From Comamonadaceae bacterium (GTDB lineage: Bacteria; Pseudomonadota; Gammaproteobacteria; Burkholderiales; Burkholderiaceae_C), in assembly GCA_947450765.1 (NCBI GenBank), contig CANFXC010000005.1, forward strand, positions 1-64,000: a stretch of DNA of 64,000 bases, given 5' to 3'. Numbering within the stretch: position 1 is the first letter of the stretch; every line of letters begins with the position of its first letter. The notes beneath the pieces are model-generated. The model made no database searches, had not been told where the DNA came from, and saw nothing but the letters and a program-made list of their open reading frames with translations. A program made the position numbers and the translations under genes. Below are positions 1 to 11,973 of the stretch, one piece after another.

Positions 1-893
1 AGCACCGGCTCTAGGTCGTCATAGACGCCGACCATGCCGGCGTTGACGATGCCCATGTCCATGCCGGCCTGAATCGCGTGGTACAAAAATACAGTGTGAA
101 TGGCTTCGCGAACCGGGTCATTGCCGCGAAAGCTGAAGGACACATTGGAGACGCCGCCGGATACTTTGGCGCCCGGCAAGTTGGTCTTGATCCAGCGTGT
201 GGCGTTGATGAAGTCAACCGCGTAGTTGTTGTGTTCTTCAATGCCGGTCGCGATGGCGAAGATGTTCGGGTCAAAAATAATATCTTCAGGCGGGAAGTCG
301 AGTTCGTCGACCAGCACCCGATAAGCCCGCTCACAAATTTCAATCTTGCGCTGGTACGTGTCGGCCTGGCCTTGTTCGTCAAAGGCCATGACCACGGCAG
401 CCGCGCCATACCGTTTGAGCAACTTGGCTTGGTGTTTGAAAGGCTCCAACCCTTCTTTCATGGAGATGGAATTGACGATGCCCTTGCCCTGAATGCAGCG
501 CAGGCCAGCCTCGATCACGCTCCACTTAGAGCTGTCGATCATGATGGGCACGCGCGAAATATCGGGTTCGCTGGCGATCAGGTTCAGAAACCGCACCATG
601 GCCGCCTGGCTGTCAAGCATCGCCTCGTCCATGTTGATGTCGATGATCTGCGCGCCGTTTTCAACCTGCTGCCGGGCCACCACCAATGCCTGCTCGAAGT
701 CGCCATTCAAAATCAGGCGGGCAAAGGCTTTGGAACCGGTAACGTTGGTGCGTTCACCGATGTTGACGAAGAGGGAATCAGCGCCAATGGAGACCGGCTC
801 CAAGCCGGACAACTTCATGGGCGGCACGTCAGCAGATGTGCGGGACACCGGGCTGGAGTTGGGACTGAGAACAGGGGCGGAATTCGAAGACAT
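1..893 (-). CDS. metH: Methionine synthase, second part (pterin-binding domain), cut by the left edge
   Basis: Cobalamin-dependent methionine synthase moves a methyl group from methyltetrahydrofolate through cobalamin to homocysteine. The reading frame is open from ATG 893 to base 1, so about 297 codons are visible. They cover the methyltetrahydrofolate-binding domain: [17 protein letters not shown] near residues 41-57, then DINMDEAML and [15 protein letters not shown]. The cobalamin-binding and reactivation domains should lie beyond the left edge. The first ~25 residues are Ser/Pro-rich and unlike the family. The homocysteine domain is a separate gene upstream (1279-2325), so the enzyme is split, as is common in Burkholderiales. 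An SAH riboswitch directly precedes the start codon, and an AAGG Shine-Dalgarno (901-904) sits 7 nt from the ATG inside a hairpin. Confidence 0.95.
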   Translation of the reverse strand, partial: MSSNSAPVLSPNSSPVSRTSADVPPMKLSGLEPVSIGADSLFVNIGERTNVTGSKAFARLILNGDFEQALVVARQQVENGAQIIDINMDEAMLDSQAAMVRFLNLIASEPDISRVPIMIDSSKWSVIEAGLRCIQGKGIVNSISMKEGLEPFKHQAKLLKRYGAAAVVMAFDEQGQADTYQRKIEICERAYRVLVDELDFPPEDIIFDPNIFAIATGIEEHNNYAVDFINATRWIKTNLPGAKVSGGVSNVSFSFRGNDPVREAIHTVFLYHAIQAGMDMGIVNAGMVGVYDDLEPV

Positions 894-896
894 GGA

Positions 897-918
897 CTCA
901 CCTTGGGCCAAAGGTGAG
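897..918 (-). promoter_or_regulatory. Ribosome-site-masking hairpin before metH second part
   Basis: CTCACCTT (911-918 read on the minus strand) can pair perfectly with AAGGTGAG (897-904) across a 6-nt loop. The second arm contains the metH Shine-Dalgarno. The first arm overlaps the riboswitch pseudoknot strand ACGCTC. The two structures therefore compete, which predicts that SAH binding frees the ribosome site. The pairing is seen directly; the switching behaviour is inferred. Confidence 0.75.
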
Positions 919-982
919 CGTGGTTGCGGGAATCGGTTCCCAAGCCTGACGAAAACTGGGTTTCGCTGCAACGCTCCTTGAG
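913..982 (-). ncRNA. SAH riboswitch aptamer upstream of metH second part
   Basis: On the minus strand this matches the S-adenosylhomocysteine riboswitch family (Rfam RF01057). It has AAGGAGCGTTGC after a P1 strand, CAGGCTTGGG closing P1, and CACGCTCACC at the 3' end. P1 is CTCAAG with CTTGGG (6 bp including one G-U). P2 is CGAAA with TTTCG. The diagnostic pseudoknot is GAGCGT with ACGCTC, 6 perfect pairs. The family is known upstream of ahcY and metH in Proteobacteria and usually raises expression when SAH accumulates. It lies 21 bases after a lipoprotein gene in the same direction, so either an internal promoter or the polycistronic message carries it. Confidence 0.92.
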
Positions 983-1003
983 AAGGCGCTTATTTTAACC
1001 AAC

Positions 1004-1278
1004 TCAAGGATCGCGCAGCAGCAACAGCATCTGTTCGACCGCGTAAGCGCAGTCACGCGGCCCGCGCAGGCAGTGCTGGGCGATGGGCTCGACGCTGACC
1101 GTTTGTGGCGGCATGCCGGGGCGCTGGACACTCAATTGCCCTGGTGCAGTGACTGTCACGGTGTAGTCCGGGTATTGACCCACGATTTTCCCGGACAGCA
1201 AAACATCCCAGGAAGGCGGCTTTTGACCGCACGCCACCAGCACGACAGCTGCGGCCAGCAACAGGCAACGCCAATGCG

Positions 1279-1282
<4 letters not shown>
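1004..1282 (-). CDS. Small lipoprotein between the two metH parts
   Basis: This 92-residue protein has a lipoprotein signal peptide: MTHWR, a hydrophobic stretch, then LVAC with the lipobox cysteine at about residue 18. The mature part is about 75 residues with two further Cys (HCLRGPRDC) that could form a disulfide. I do not recognise the family. The ATG at 1282 overlaps the TGA of metH part one by 4 bases, so translation is probably coupled. It sits between two metH segments and just before the SAH riboswitch. Nothing in the protein links it to methionine synthesis. It is probably anchored in the inner or outer membrane facing the periplasm. Confidence 0.75.
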
Positions 1283-2325
<1,043 letters not shown>

Positions 2326-2404
2326 GCGGGCTATTGTAGAAAGGCTGCCAAAAACTGGGCGGCCGGGTCTTTCCCCGACAATAGCGCCATTGCCTGATTG
2401 AACT

Positions 2405-2797
2405 ATGAAAAATCTCACTCCTCTTGAAGCTTGGACTCACCTGCAGCAAGCACCCGACACGCTGTTTGTTGACGTGCGCATGGAAATTGAATCGCTGTAT
2501 GTCGGCCGGCCACCGGGCGTTGTCAACGTGCCGTGGTACGAATACCCGGACCTGATGCCTGACGCGGCCAGCTTTGCCGAGGCCGTGGCACGCGAGGCAC
2601 GCGACAAGCATCAAAGTGTGCTGTTGATATGCCGGTCTGGCCAACGCACGCGGGATGCCGGCGCAGCCCTGGAAGCGGCCGGATTCGACAACGTCGCGCA
2701 TGTGCTGAATGGCTTTGAAGGCGAGCTGGATGATCAATTTCGCCGCTCCACCATGTCCGGCTGGCGCTTTGCCGGCTTGCCTTGGGAACAGATGTAG
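2405..2797 (+). CDS. Rhodanese-like sulfurtransferase domain protein
   Basis: A single-domain rhodanese of 130 residues. The active-site loop is ICRSGQRT, with Cys at about residue 77, the position that carries the persulfide in this family. Earlier motifs VDVRMEIE and the LNGFEGELD region also fit. It has no signal peptide, so it should be cytoplasmic. It is transcribed divergently from metH part one and lies 24 bp before recQ. The sulfur acceptor cannot be deduced from sequence. Length and loop size (CRSGQR, six residues) suggest a sulfurtransferase and not a Cdc25-type phosphatase. Confidence 0.88.
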   Translation: MKNLTPLEAWTHLQQAPDTLFVDVRMEIESLYVGRPPGVVNVPWYEYPDLMPDAASFAEAVAREARDKHQSVLLICRSGQRTRDAGAALEAAGFDNVAHVLNGFEGELDDQFRRSTMSGWRFAGLPWEQM

Positions 2798-2821
2798 CGC
2801 CCCCTGAACACTGGATATTTT

Positions 2822-4702
2822 TTGCCTTCCAACGCACTTTCTACCGACCCGTCGCCGCTGAGCATCTTGAGCGACGTGTTTGGCTACAGCAGCTTTCGCG
2901 GCCCGCAAGAAGACATCGTCAACCATGTGGTGAATGGCGGTGACGCTCTGGTATTGATGCCCACGGGCGGCGGCAAATCCTTGTGCTATCAAATCCCGGC
3001 GATTGCGCGGCAGCAAGCTGGCCACGGCGTGACGATCGTCATCTCGCCGCTGATTGCGCTGATGCACGACCAGGTGGGTGCGCTGCACGAGGCGGGCGTG
3101 TCGGCGGCTTTTCTCAATTCGACCCAGACGCAAGAAGAAAGCAGCGCACTCGAAAAGCAGCTGCTGCGCAACGAACTGACGCTGCTGTATGCGGCACCTG
3201 AACGCATCAACACGCCGCGCATGAAGGGCTTGCTCGGCTCGCTGCACGAGCGCGGTCTGCTCAGTTTGTTTGCGATTGATGAAGCACATTGCGTGAGCCA
3301 GTGGGGCCACGACTTTCGGCCTGAGTACCGCTCGCTGAGCTTGCTGCACGAAACCTTCCCCGACGTGCCGCGCGTGGCGCTCACCGCCACCGCCGACGCC
3401 CTGACACGGCAAGACATGATCGAGCGCCTGAAGCTCGAAGACGCCCGCGAATTTGTCAGTAGTTTTGACCGGCCCAACATCCGCTACACGATTGTTGAAA
3501 AGACTGATCCGACGCGGCAGCTGCTGCGCTTCATTGAAACCGAGCACGCCGGTGAGGCCGGTATTGTTTATTGCCAGTCGCGCAAACGGGTCGAAGAAAT
3601 CGCCGAGATGCTGCAAGACGCCGGCCTCAAAGCCATGGCTTATCACGCCGGGCTGGATGCATCAGTGCGACAACAACGGCAAGACCGTTTCTTGCGTGAA
3701 GACGCCATGGTCATGGTCGCCACCATCGCCTTTGGCATGGGCATCGACAAGCCTGATGTGCGCTTTGTCGCACACCTCGACATGCCGAAAAACATCGAAG
3801 GCTATTACCAAGAAACCGGCCGGGCGGGTCGTGATGGTTTGCCGGCCAACGCCTGGATGGCCTACGGTCTGCAAGACGTGGTGAACCAGCGCCGCATGAT
3901 CGACACCAGCGAAGTCGCCAGCGAAGAGTTCAAGCAAGTCATGCGCGGCAAACTCGACGCGCTGCTGACGCTGGCCGAAGACACGCGCTGCCGCCGGGTC
4001 AGTTTGCTGAGCTACTTCGGCGAAGACAGCCAACCGTGTGGCAATTGCGACAACTGCCTGAACCCTCCCGCAGTGTGGGACGCCACCATCGCCGCGCGCA
4101 AGATGCTGAGCTGCATTTACCGCGTGCAGCAAGCCAGCGGCATCAGCTTTGGCGCTGGCCACATCATGGACATCTTGCGCGGCAAAGTCACCGACAAAGT
4201 CAACCAGTACGCGCACGACAAACTCAGCACCTTCGGCATTGGTGCGGAGCTGGCCGAAACGCAGTGGCGCGGCGTGCTGCGCCAGCTGATTGCCAACAAC
4301 ATGGTGCGCGTCGACAGCGAAGCCTTCAGCACCTTGCAGTTGCTGCCTGACGCCCGCGCGGTGTTGCGCGGCGAAGTGACCGTGATGCTGCGCGAGCAAG
4401 CGCTGAGCGGCAGCGCCGATCGCAAAAAACGCAGCGTTAAAACATCTGTGAAAGGCATGGCCGAAGCCAGCCTCAACGCCGGGGCGATGGAGCGCTTGGG
4501 CAAGCTCAAAGCTTGGCGCGCCGAAGTGGCTCGCGAACACAACCTGCCAGCGTTTGTGATCTTTCATGACGCCACGCTGCGGGCCTTGGCTGAGCAAGAC
4601 CCGCAAAGCTTGAGCGACCTGGAAGGCATCAGCGGCATGGGCGCGAAAAAGTTGCAAGCCTACGGCGCAGAAGTCTTGCGCGTGTGCGCCGCTAGCGCTT
4701 GA
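2822..4702 (+). CDS. recQ: ATP-dependent DNA helicase RecQ
   Basis: A 3'-5' DNA helicase for recombination and replication-fork repair, 626 residues. Walker [12 protein letters not shown] is at residues 46-56, the DEAH box with [13 protein letters not shown] starts at 153, and motif [12 protein letters not shown] is at 330-339. The zinc-binding cysteines are 390, 406, 409 and 412. A winged-helix (RQC) region follows. An HRDC domain ends the protein at about 550-620 ([16 protein letters not shown]). The start is TTG 2822 with no clear Shine-Dalgarno; the N-terminus still aligns with known RecQ proteins, so a later start would damage the fold. It is probably its own unit or cotranscribed with the rhodanese gene. 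Confidence 0.96.
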   Translation: MPSNALSTDPSPLSILSDVFGYSSFRGPQEDIVNHVVNGGDALVLMPTGGGKSLCYQIPAIARQQAGHGVTIVISPLIALMHDQVGALHEAGVSAAFLNSTQTQEESSALEKQLLRNELTLLYAAPERINTPRMKGLLGSLHERGLLSLFAIDEAHCVSQWGHDFRPEYRSLSLLHETFPDVPRVALTATADALTRQDMIERLKLEDAREFVSSFDRPNIRYTIVEKTDPTRQLLRFIETEHAGEAGIVYCQSRKRVEEIAEMLQDAGLKAMAYHAGLDASVRQQRQDRFLREDAMVMVATIAFGMGIDKPDVRFVAHLDMPKNIEGYYQETGRAGRDGLPANAWMAYGLQDVVNQRRMIDTSEVASEEFKQVMRGKLDALLTLAEDTRCRRVSLLSYFGEDSQPCGNCDNCLNPPAVWDATIAARKMLSCIYRVQQASGISFGAGHIMDILRGKVTDKVNQYAHDKLSTFGIGAELAETQWRGVLRQLIANNMVRVDSEAFSTLQLLPDARAVLRGEVTVMLREQALSGSADRKKRSVKTSVKGMAEASLNAGAMERLGKLKAWRAEVAREHNLPAFVIFHDATLRALAEQDPQSLSDLEGISGMGAKKLQAYGAEVLRVCAASA

Positions 4703-4831
4703 ATAGCCTCTGGGGCAGACCATGAAATGCGGGGTCGCCAGCCTGTGCTCTACGCTTGCGCTAGGATTTACCGACTTGCACGCCGCCTGATGCGAATGCA
4801 CACCCTCTAACTCGTTTTCACGGAGATCATC

Positions 4832-5869
4832 TTGTCCATCTTTGCAACTCAACATAAGCTGCGGGCCCTGCTCGCCGGGCTCTGCTTAACAATGGCTCTC
4901 CCAGCCTTCGCCGGCAAAACGCTGGACGCCATCAAGTCGCGCGGGCAAGTGATCTGCGGTGTCAACACCGGCGTGGCCGGCTTCTCGGCTGCAGACTCCA
5001 GCGGCAACTGGTCGGGTCTGGATGTTGATATTTGCAAGGCTGTTGCGGCAGCCACCCTCGGTGACGCTAAAAAAGTGAAGTTCGTTCCGTTGAATGCGCA
5101 ACAGCGCTTCACGGCGCTGCAGTCTGGTGAAGTCGATGTGCTGTCGCGCAACACCACCTTCAGTCTGTCGCGTGACGCCTCGCTCGGTTTGCACCAAACC
5201 GTCGTGACGTATTACGACGGTCAGGGTTTCATGGTGCCGGCCAAGTTCAACATCAAAAGTGCCAAACAGCTCAAGGGCCAAACCGTTTGCGTGCAGTCCG
5301 GCACCACCACCGAAAAGAACCTGAGCGATTACTCGCGCACCCACAAGCTGAACATCAAGCCCGTGGTGTTCGAGAAATTTGAAGCCGCCAACGCGGCCTA
5401 TTTCGCGGGTCGCTGCGTCGCTTACACCACCGACGCGTCAGGGCTGGCCTCTATCCGCAACAAAGAAGCGCGCAACCCGGCAGAGCACATGATCTTGCCG
5501 GACCTGATTTCCAAAGAGCCACTCGGCCCGATGGTGCGGCGCGGTGACGACGAATGGTTTGCCATTGTCAAATGGGTGATTTACGGCCTGATCGAAGCCG
5601 AGGAATATGGCATGACCCAAGCCAACGTCGACCAGCTGAAAACCAGCACCAGCGACCCGGTGATTCAGCGCATTCTGGGCACCACAGAAGACACCGGCCG
5701 ACTGCTCGGCCTGGACAAAGAATGGATGCTGCGCGCCATCAAAGCCACCGGCAACTACGGCGAAATTTTTGAGCGCAATGTCGGCCCTAAATCCCCCATC
5801 GGTTTGCCGCGCGGCGTCAACAAACAGTGGAACCAAGGCGGTCTGATGTACGCCTACCCGCTGCGCTGA
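4832..5869 (+). CDS. Polar amino-acid ABC transporter, periplasmic binding protein (AapJ/BztA type)
   Basis: The substrate-binding component of an importer of the AapJQMP/BztABCD family, which takes up glutamate, glutamine, aspartate, asparagine and related amino acids. It has 345 residues with a signal peptide (LRALLAGLCLTMALPAFAG). The mature protein opens with TLDAIKSRGQVICGVNTG. Further motifs are NWSGLDVDICKAVAAA and LQSGEVDVLSRNTTF. The start is TTG 4832, preceded by GGAG about 10 nt upstream. It is the first of four tightly spaced genes in the order receptor, permease, permease, ATPase, exactly the family order. Exact substrate preference is not readable. Confidence 0.93.
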   Translation: MSIFATQHKLRALLAGLCLTMALPAFAGKTLDAIKSRGQVICGVNTGVAGFSAADSSGNWSGLDVDICKAVAAATLGDAKKVKFVPLNAQQRFTALQSGEVDVLSRNTTFSLSRDASLGLHQTVVTYYDGQGFMVPAKFNIKSAKQLKGQTVCVQSGTTTEKNLSDYSRTHKLNIKPVVFEKFEAANAAYFAGRCVAYTTDASGLASIRNKEARNPAEHMILPDLISKEPLGPMVRRGDDEWFAIVKWVIYGLIEAEEYGMTQANVDQLKTSTSDPVIQRILGTTEDTGRLLGLDKEWMLRAIKATGNYGEIFERNVGPKSPIGLPRGVNKQWNQGGLMYAYPLR

Positions 5870-5875
5870 AGCGGC

Positions 5876-7066
5876 ATGACGCTCCCAATCCAAGCCACGC
5901 CGGCGGTTCCAGCCAAGAAAAAATGGTCTTGGCGCAGCCGTGCTTTTCGCGGCTTGGTTTACCAAGCGCTGGCGCTGGTCTTGATGGGTTTAACGCTCTG
6001 GTACTTGGGGCACAACACGCTGATCAACCTGCGCGAGCGTGGCATCCAGAGCGGCTTTGATTTTCTGACGCAAACCGCCGGCTTTGACATTGGCGAAAGC
6101 CTGTTTCCGTTTGACGCCAGCCAGCCCTACTGGCGCGCTTTTCTGATCGGCCTGAGCAACACCTTGCGTGTGGCGCTGATCGGCATTGTCTTGGCCACGT
6201 TGATCGGCACTTTGGTGGGCGTGGGCCGTTTTTCGCGCAATGCACTGGTGCGTGGTGCGTGCTCTGCTTATGTCGAAATTTTCCGGAACATTCCGATCTT
6301 GCTGCAATTGCTCATGTGGTATTTGCTGTTCACGGAAGTCTTGCCAGCCGCCTCGGAGGCTTGGCAAGTCGGTTCGATTTTCCTCAGCAAAGGTGGCCTT
6401 AATTTTCCCGTTCCCATTTGGTCCAGCGGGCATGTCTGGGCTGCAGTGGGCTTGCTGGCTGGTACGGTGTTGGCGTGGCTTTACCGCCGCCGGGGCGTCA
6501 CCCATTTTGAGGCGACTGGACAGTTGCGCAGCAGGGTCTGGGTCGCTTTGGGTTTGCTGGTTTTGGGCGGGTTGTTAGGCTGGCTACTCGGTGGTGCACC
6601 GACCGCCATGAACTCTCCCTCGCGCGGTTTATTTGCGATTGAAAACGGTGGCGCGCTGACGCCTGAGTTCATCGCCGTGTTGCTCGGCCTGACAGCGTAC
6701 ACCGCCGCCTTTATCGCGGAAGTGGTGCGCGCCGGTATCCAGTCGGTCGCCCTTGGGCAAAGCGAAGCGGCGGCAGCGCTGGGCCTGAGTCGCCGGCAAG
6801 AAATGCGGCTGGTGATGCTGCCGCAAGCGCTGCGCGTCATCATTCCGCCGCTCACCAACCAGTACCTGAACCTGACCAAAAATTCCTCTTTGGCGGTCGC
6901 CATTGGTTACCCCGATGTGGTTTCCATCTCCAACACCGCGCTGAATCAAACTGGCCGCGCTGTCGAGTGCATCAGCATCGTGATGGTGATTTACCTCAGC
7001 ACCTCGCTGCTGACTTCTTGGTTGATGAGCCGCTACAACGCCCGTGCGGCCATCAAGGAACGTTGA
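5876..7066 (+). CDS. Polar amino-acid ABC transporter permease (AapQ/BztB type)
   Basis: An inner-membrane permease of 396 residues. It starts 6 bp after the binding-protein gene. A long N-terminal part with one membrane helix and a periplasmic loop precedes the first core helix (LIGLSNTLRVALIGIVLATLI is the start of the permease core), as in AapQ-like proteins. The EAA loop that docks the ATPase is SEAAAALGLSRRQEMRLVMLP near residues 297-317. EIFRNIPILLQLLMWY is the usual polar-amino-acid permease motif. It should pair with the next gene to form the channel. Confidence 0.93.
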   Translation: MTLPIQATPAVPAKKKWSWRSRAFRGLVYQALALVLMGLTLWYLGHNTLINLRERGIQSGFDFLTQTAGFDIGESLFPFDASQPYWRAFLIGLSNTLRVALIGIVLATLIGTLVGVGRFSRNALVRGACSAYVEIFRNIPILLQLLMWYLLFTEVLPAASEAWQVGSIFLSKGGLNFPVPIWSSGHVWAAVGLLAGTVLAWLYRRRGVTHFEATGQLRSRVWVALGLLVLGGLLGWLLGGAPTAMNSPSRGLFAIENGGALTPEFIAVLLGLTAYTAAFIAEVVRAGIQSVALGQSEAAAALGLSRRQEMRLVMLPQALRVIIPPLTNQYLNLTKNSSLAVAIGYPDVVSISNTALNQTGRAVECISIVMVIYLSTSLLTSWLMSRYNARAAIKER

Positions 7067-7086
7067 GTGATTTCAACCATTGACTT

Positions 7087-8190
7087 ATGACCGCGAAAAC
7101 TTTCCACGCGATTCCAGCCCGCCCCGCACCTGTGCGCCATGGTGGTCTGCAGGGCTGGCTCAAGGCCAACCTGTTTGCTGACTTTCGCACTACGCTAGGC
7201 ACGGTGTTTCTGGGCGGTTTGCTACTTTGGTATCTGCCGCAGTTCATCCAATGGGCCTTGTTTTCGGCCACATGGCGGCCCGACTCAGAGGCTTGTCGGG
7301 CGGCAACTGCAGGTGCTTGCTGGGGCGTGATCGCTGAGAAATACCGGCTCATCATCTTCGGCCGCTATCCGTTTGAAGAACAATGGCGGCCGCTGCTGGC
7401 CACCGCCCTGATGCTCAGCGTGCTGGTCGCCAGCTGTGTCCGGTTCTTTTGGAAGCCTTGGCTAACTTTGCTGTGGGTGGCTGTGCTGGCGGTATTTTTT
7501 GTACTCATGTATGGCGACAATTTCGGGCTGACGCGGGTTGAAACCGACCGCTGGGGCGGCTTTCCGCTGACGCTGCTGCTGGCCTCGCTGTCGATCGCCA
7601 TGGCTTTTCCGTTGGCACTGCTGGTGGCGCTGGGCCGCCGCTCTGACTTGCCGGCGATACGCAGCGCTTGCACGATTTATATTGAGTTGGTGCGCGGCGT
7701 ACCGCTGATTTCTGTGTTGTTCATGGCCTCGTTTTTGTTCCCGCTGTTCCTGCCGCAGGGCACCCGCATCGACGTGCTGATTCGCGTGCTGGTCGGCATC
7801 ACGCTGTTTGCCGCCGCCTACATGGCCGAGGTCATACGCGGTGGCCTTCAAGCCATTCCCAAAGGTCAGATCGAGGCAGCCGCCACGCTCGGGCTGTCTT
7901 ACTGGCAGACGCAGCGCAAGATCGTGCTGCCGCAAGCGCTGGCGATTGTCGTACCGGGCATCATGAACAACTTCATCGGCATATTCAAGGACACCTCCCT
8001 GGTGACCATCGTCAGTCTGTATGAACTCACTGGCGCGCTCGGTTTGGCGCTCAACTCAGACGCCGATTGGCGCCCTTTCAAGGTCGAGGGCTATCTCTTC
8101 ATCGCCCTGATCTATTTCACTTTTTGCTTTGCCATGTCGCGTTACAGCCTGTGGGTAGAAAAGCAAGTCAACCAAGGCCATGCGCGATGA
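7087..8190 (+). CDS. Polar amino-acid ABC transporter permease (AapM/BztC type)
   Basis: The second permease of the importer, 367 residues. The membrane core includes [20 protein letters not shown] and [19 protein letters not shown]. The EAA docking loop [20 protein letters not shown] is near residues 260-280. Several extra N-terminal helices match AapM-type subunits, which are longer than simple HisM permeases. It follows the first permease by 20 bp. Its stop codon overlaps the ATPase start (ATGA), so subunit synthesis is probably coupled. Confidence 0.93.
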   Translation: MTAKTFHAIPARPAPVRHGGLQGWLKANLFADFRTTLGTVFLGGLLLWYLPQFIQWALFSATWRPDSEACRAATAGACWGVIAEKYRLIIFGRYPFEEQWRPLLATALMLSVLVASCVRFFWKPWLTLLWVAVLAVFFVLMYGDNFGLTRVETDRWGGFPLTLLLASLSIAMAFPLALLVALGRRSDLPAIRSACTIYIELVRGVPLISVLFMASFLFPLFLPQGTRIDVLIRVLVGITLFAAAYMAEVIRGGLQAIPKGQIEAAATLGLSYWQTQRKIVLPQALAIVVPGIMNNFIGIFKDTSLVTIVSLYELTGALGLALNSDADWRPFKVEGYLFIALIYFTFCFAMSRYSLWVEKQVNQGHAR

Positions 8191-8930
8191 GCGATCCCAT
8201 CATCACCTTCGACAAAGTCAACAAGTGGTACGGCAACGATTTTCATGTGCTGCGCGACATTGACCTGCAGATCCGTCAGGGCGAACGCATCGTGATTTGC
8301 GGGCCCTCAGGCTCTGGCAAGTCGACGCTGATTCGGTGCATCAACCGACTGGAAGAACACCAGCAAGGTCGGCTCATCGTGGCGGGCATTGAACTGTCTG
8401 ATGACGTCAAAGCCATCGACGCCGTGCGCCAGCAAGTCGGCATGGTGTTTCAGCAGTTCAATTTGTTTCCGCATTTGACGGTGCTGGAGAACCTGACGCT
8501 GTCGCCCATCTGGGTCGGCAAGATGCCGAAGAAAGAGGCTGAAGAAAAGGCCATGCAGCAACTCGAACGCGTGCAGATCGCCGAGCAAGCGTATAAGTTT
8601 CCGCTGCAATTGTCGGGCGGCCAGCAGCAACGCGTGGCGATTGCCCGCGCGCTGTGCCTGAAGCCCAAAATCATGTTGTTCGACGAGCCCACCTCAGCGC
8701 TAGACCCAGAGATGATCAAGGAAGTACTGGACGTGATTGTGGAACTGGCTGATCAAGGCATCACCCTGCTCTGCGTGACGCACGAAATGGGCTTTGCCAA
8801 AGCGGTTGCGGACCGCGTGATTTTCATGGATCAAGGCCAAATCGTTGAGCAAAACACGCCCGATGAATTTTTCAATCACCCGCAGACGGATCGGGCGCAG
8901 GACTTTTTATCGAAGATTTTGGGGCACTGA
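8187..8930 (+). CDS. Polar amino-acid ABC transporter ATPase (AapP/BztD type)
   Basis: The ATP-binding subunit that powers the four-gene importer, 247 residues. It starts at ATG 8187, overlapping the permease stop by 4 bases; a longer in-frame extension back to 8067 lies inside the permease gene and is not credible. Walker A is [12 protein letters not shown], the ABC signature is [15 protein letters not shown], Walker B is [14 protein letters not shown], and the switch histidine is in CVTHEMGFA. Length and motifs are canonical for GlnQ/AapP ATPases. Confidence 0.96.
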   Translation: MSDPIITFDKVNKWYGNDFHVLRDIDLQIRQGERIVICGPSGSGKSTLIRCINRLEEHQQGRLIVAGIELSDDVKAIDAVRQQVGMVFQQFNLFPHLTVLENLTLSPIWVGKMPKKEAEEKAMQQLERVQIAEQAYKFPLQLSGGQQQRVAIARALCLKPKIMLFDEPTSALDPEMIKEVLDVIVELADQGITLLCVTHEMGFAKAVADRVIFMDQGQIVEQNTPDEFFNHPQTDRAQDFLSKILGH

Positions 8931-8942
8931 CAACGTCTGGCC

Positions 8943-9404
8943 TCAGTTCCAGCCAATCAGGTCAAAGCCTTTTTCGCTCAAGCAGCGCTGCACAAAACTG
9001 CGGTAAACGCTGTTGGGCTGGGCACCCCGAACAGCCGCTTGGGTGGCACCGGCTGCACCACCAATCGCAGCGCCGCCAGCCCCGGCCCGCAACATCCCTT
9101 CGGCACCACGACCAAACACCAATGCTCCGACGGCACTGGCGACACCTGCCACGGCAGCGCTTTCGCCCGCCCGCTGCGCCATTTGGCTACCTTGCTCTGC
9201 GCGCAGCCCAGCGGCGTTAGCGCGTGACTGGCAGGCAGCCACTTCGTTCTGGGCCTGAGCATCACCCGCGCGGTTATAGGTGGCGTTTGGATACAAAACC
9301 GGCTTAGCCGCAGCGCTGCCTGGGCCTGTGCTGGCACAACTGGCCAAGCCCAAGCAAACAGCTAGCAAAGCGGCGCGGCGGTTCAATAAAAAGCGAAAAG
9401 TCAT
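8943..9404 (-). CDS. Glycine-rich lipoprotein
   Basis: 153 residues starting at ATG 9404 (MTFRFLLNRR). A lipoprotein signal ends at LGLASC, Cys about residue 23. The middle is rich in Gly and Ala with small-residue spacing (VAGVASAVGALVFGRG, GAGGAAIGGAAGATQ), like glycine-zipper segments of outer-membrane lipoproteins. The C-terminus SFVQRCLSEKGFDLIGWN holds a Cys that may bridge to the CQSRA cysteine. It points toward the ABC ATPase and its stop lies 12 bp from that gene's end. The precise function is unknown; envelope-associated is the safest reading. Confidence 0.8.
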   Translation of the reverse strand: MTFRFLLNRRAALLAVCLGLASCASTGPGSAAAKPVLYPNATYNRAGDAQAQNEVAACQSRANAAGLRAEQGSQMAQRAGESAAVAGVASAVGALVFGRGAEGMLRAGAGGAAIGGAAGATQAAVRGAQPNSVYRSFVQRCLSEKGFDLIGWN

Positions 9405-9516
9405 GGCTAGGCCTGTTGCGACAGTTGATTCAAGTGGCCCATTTTGACCTTTTGCTCGAGGTCGCGTCCTCATAAAGGTAAAATCTGATGAGTTTTAAAA
9501 GTACCCAGGAGTCGCC

Positions 9517-9684
9517 ATGTCCAAGCCAGCAGATCATTCCTCCCACGATGCACACGCCCACGACGTGCCTGCGGTTGAGGAGGATGTTATCGATTCGATC
9601 GTCCCGCTGATGCCCATCGTCCTGCCCCTCGCCGGCGCGGTTTTGATGTTCCTACTGGCCTTTATTGCCGTTTCGATGGCCTGA
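9517..9684 (+). CDS. Small single-span membrane protein with His/Asp-rich N-terminus
   Basis: A 55-codon gene. The first 25 residues are polar and His/Asp-rich (HSSHDAHAHD, then VEEDV), followed by one hydrophobic helix (IVLPLAGAVLMFLLAFIAV) to near the C-terminus. CCAGGAG lies 6 nt before the ATG, a good ribosome site. A strong intrinsic terminator follows at 9739-9764, so it looks like a monocistronic transcript. I do not recognise the family. Histidines could bind metal, or the protein may be an accessory subunit of a membrane complex. Neither is shown. Confidence 0.72.
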   Translation: MSKPADHSSHDAHAHDVPAVEEDVIDSIVPLMPIVLPLAGAVLMFLLAFIAVSMA

Positions 9685-9738
9685 AACTGAGCCGCCTATG
9701 TGTCGGCTGGGTTTAACGCTCAGGCCCTCAAAACAACC

Positions 9739-9764
9739 AGGCCAGCCCTTGTGCTGGCCTTTTT
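9739..9764 (+). terminator. Intrinsic terminator after the 55-residue membrane protein gene
   Basis: AGGCCAGC pairs with GCTGGCCT across a 6-nt loop and is followed by TTTT. This is a strong GC-rich stem with a T-run on the plus strand. Confidence 0.88.
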
Positions 9765-9831
9765 CACGCCTGAAGATTCAGAAAACAAGCATGCTCCCAG
9801 GCAGGTTTTCATAAATTTCCACCGTAACCGG

Positions 9832-9861
9832 TTGGTAACTGGCTTCAGAAGTTCTTAGAAT
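9832..9861 (+). promoter_or_regulatory. Candidate sigma-70 promoter for pckG
   Basis: TTGGTA (9832-9837) and TAGAAT (9856-9861) are separated by 18 bp, 4/6 and 5/6 matches to the -35 and -10 consensus. Transcription would begin near 9868, giving a leader of about 155 nt before the pckG ATG. Apart from this and the upstream terminator, I see nothing convincing in the 338-bp gap 9685-10022. Confidence 0.5.
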
Positions 9862-10022
9862 AACCTTTCGCATCGCCAAGAATCGTTGACCAAGAATCAC
9901 TTTACTAGGCCTTGCGCGCTGGCTTTCAGCGTTATTTTGCGAGTCATTGCAAGCACCCGGGTCTGACCCCGAACGCTTGCGGGGTCTGTCGAAATCACGT
10001 TTTACAACCTTGGAGCTTTTCG

Positions 10023-11891
<1,869 letters not shown>

Positions 11892-11909
11892 CCTGACCTA
11901 GCGCCCATG

Positions 11910-11939
11910 AAAAAACCACCCATAAGGGTGGTTTTTTTT
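11910..11939 (+). terminator. Intrinsic terminator after pckG
   Basis: AAAAACCACCC pairs with GGGTGGTTTTT around ATAA, ending in a run of eight T. It lies 19 bp after the pckG stop. The A-tract on the other side could also stop transcription of the convergent gene 11974-12507. Confidence 0.93.
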
Positions 11940-11973
11940 CGTCGAGGCCAAACAAGTTTGGCTTCGCTGCCGA

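Noticed and set aside
78-917. Long plus-strand ORF opposite metH second part
   Set aside because: It lies fully antisense to a recognised methionine synthase domain and has no recognisable motif.
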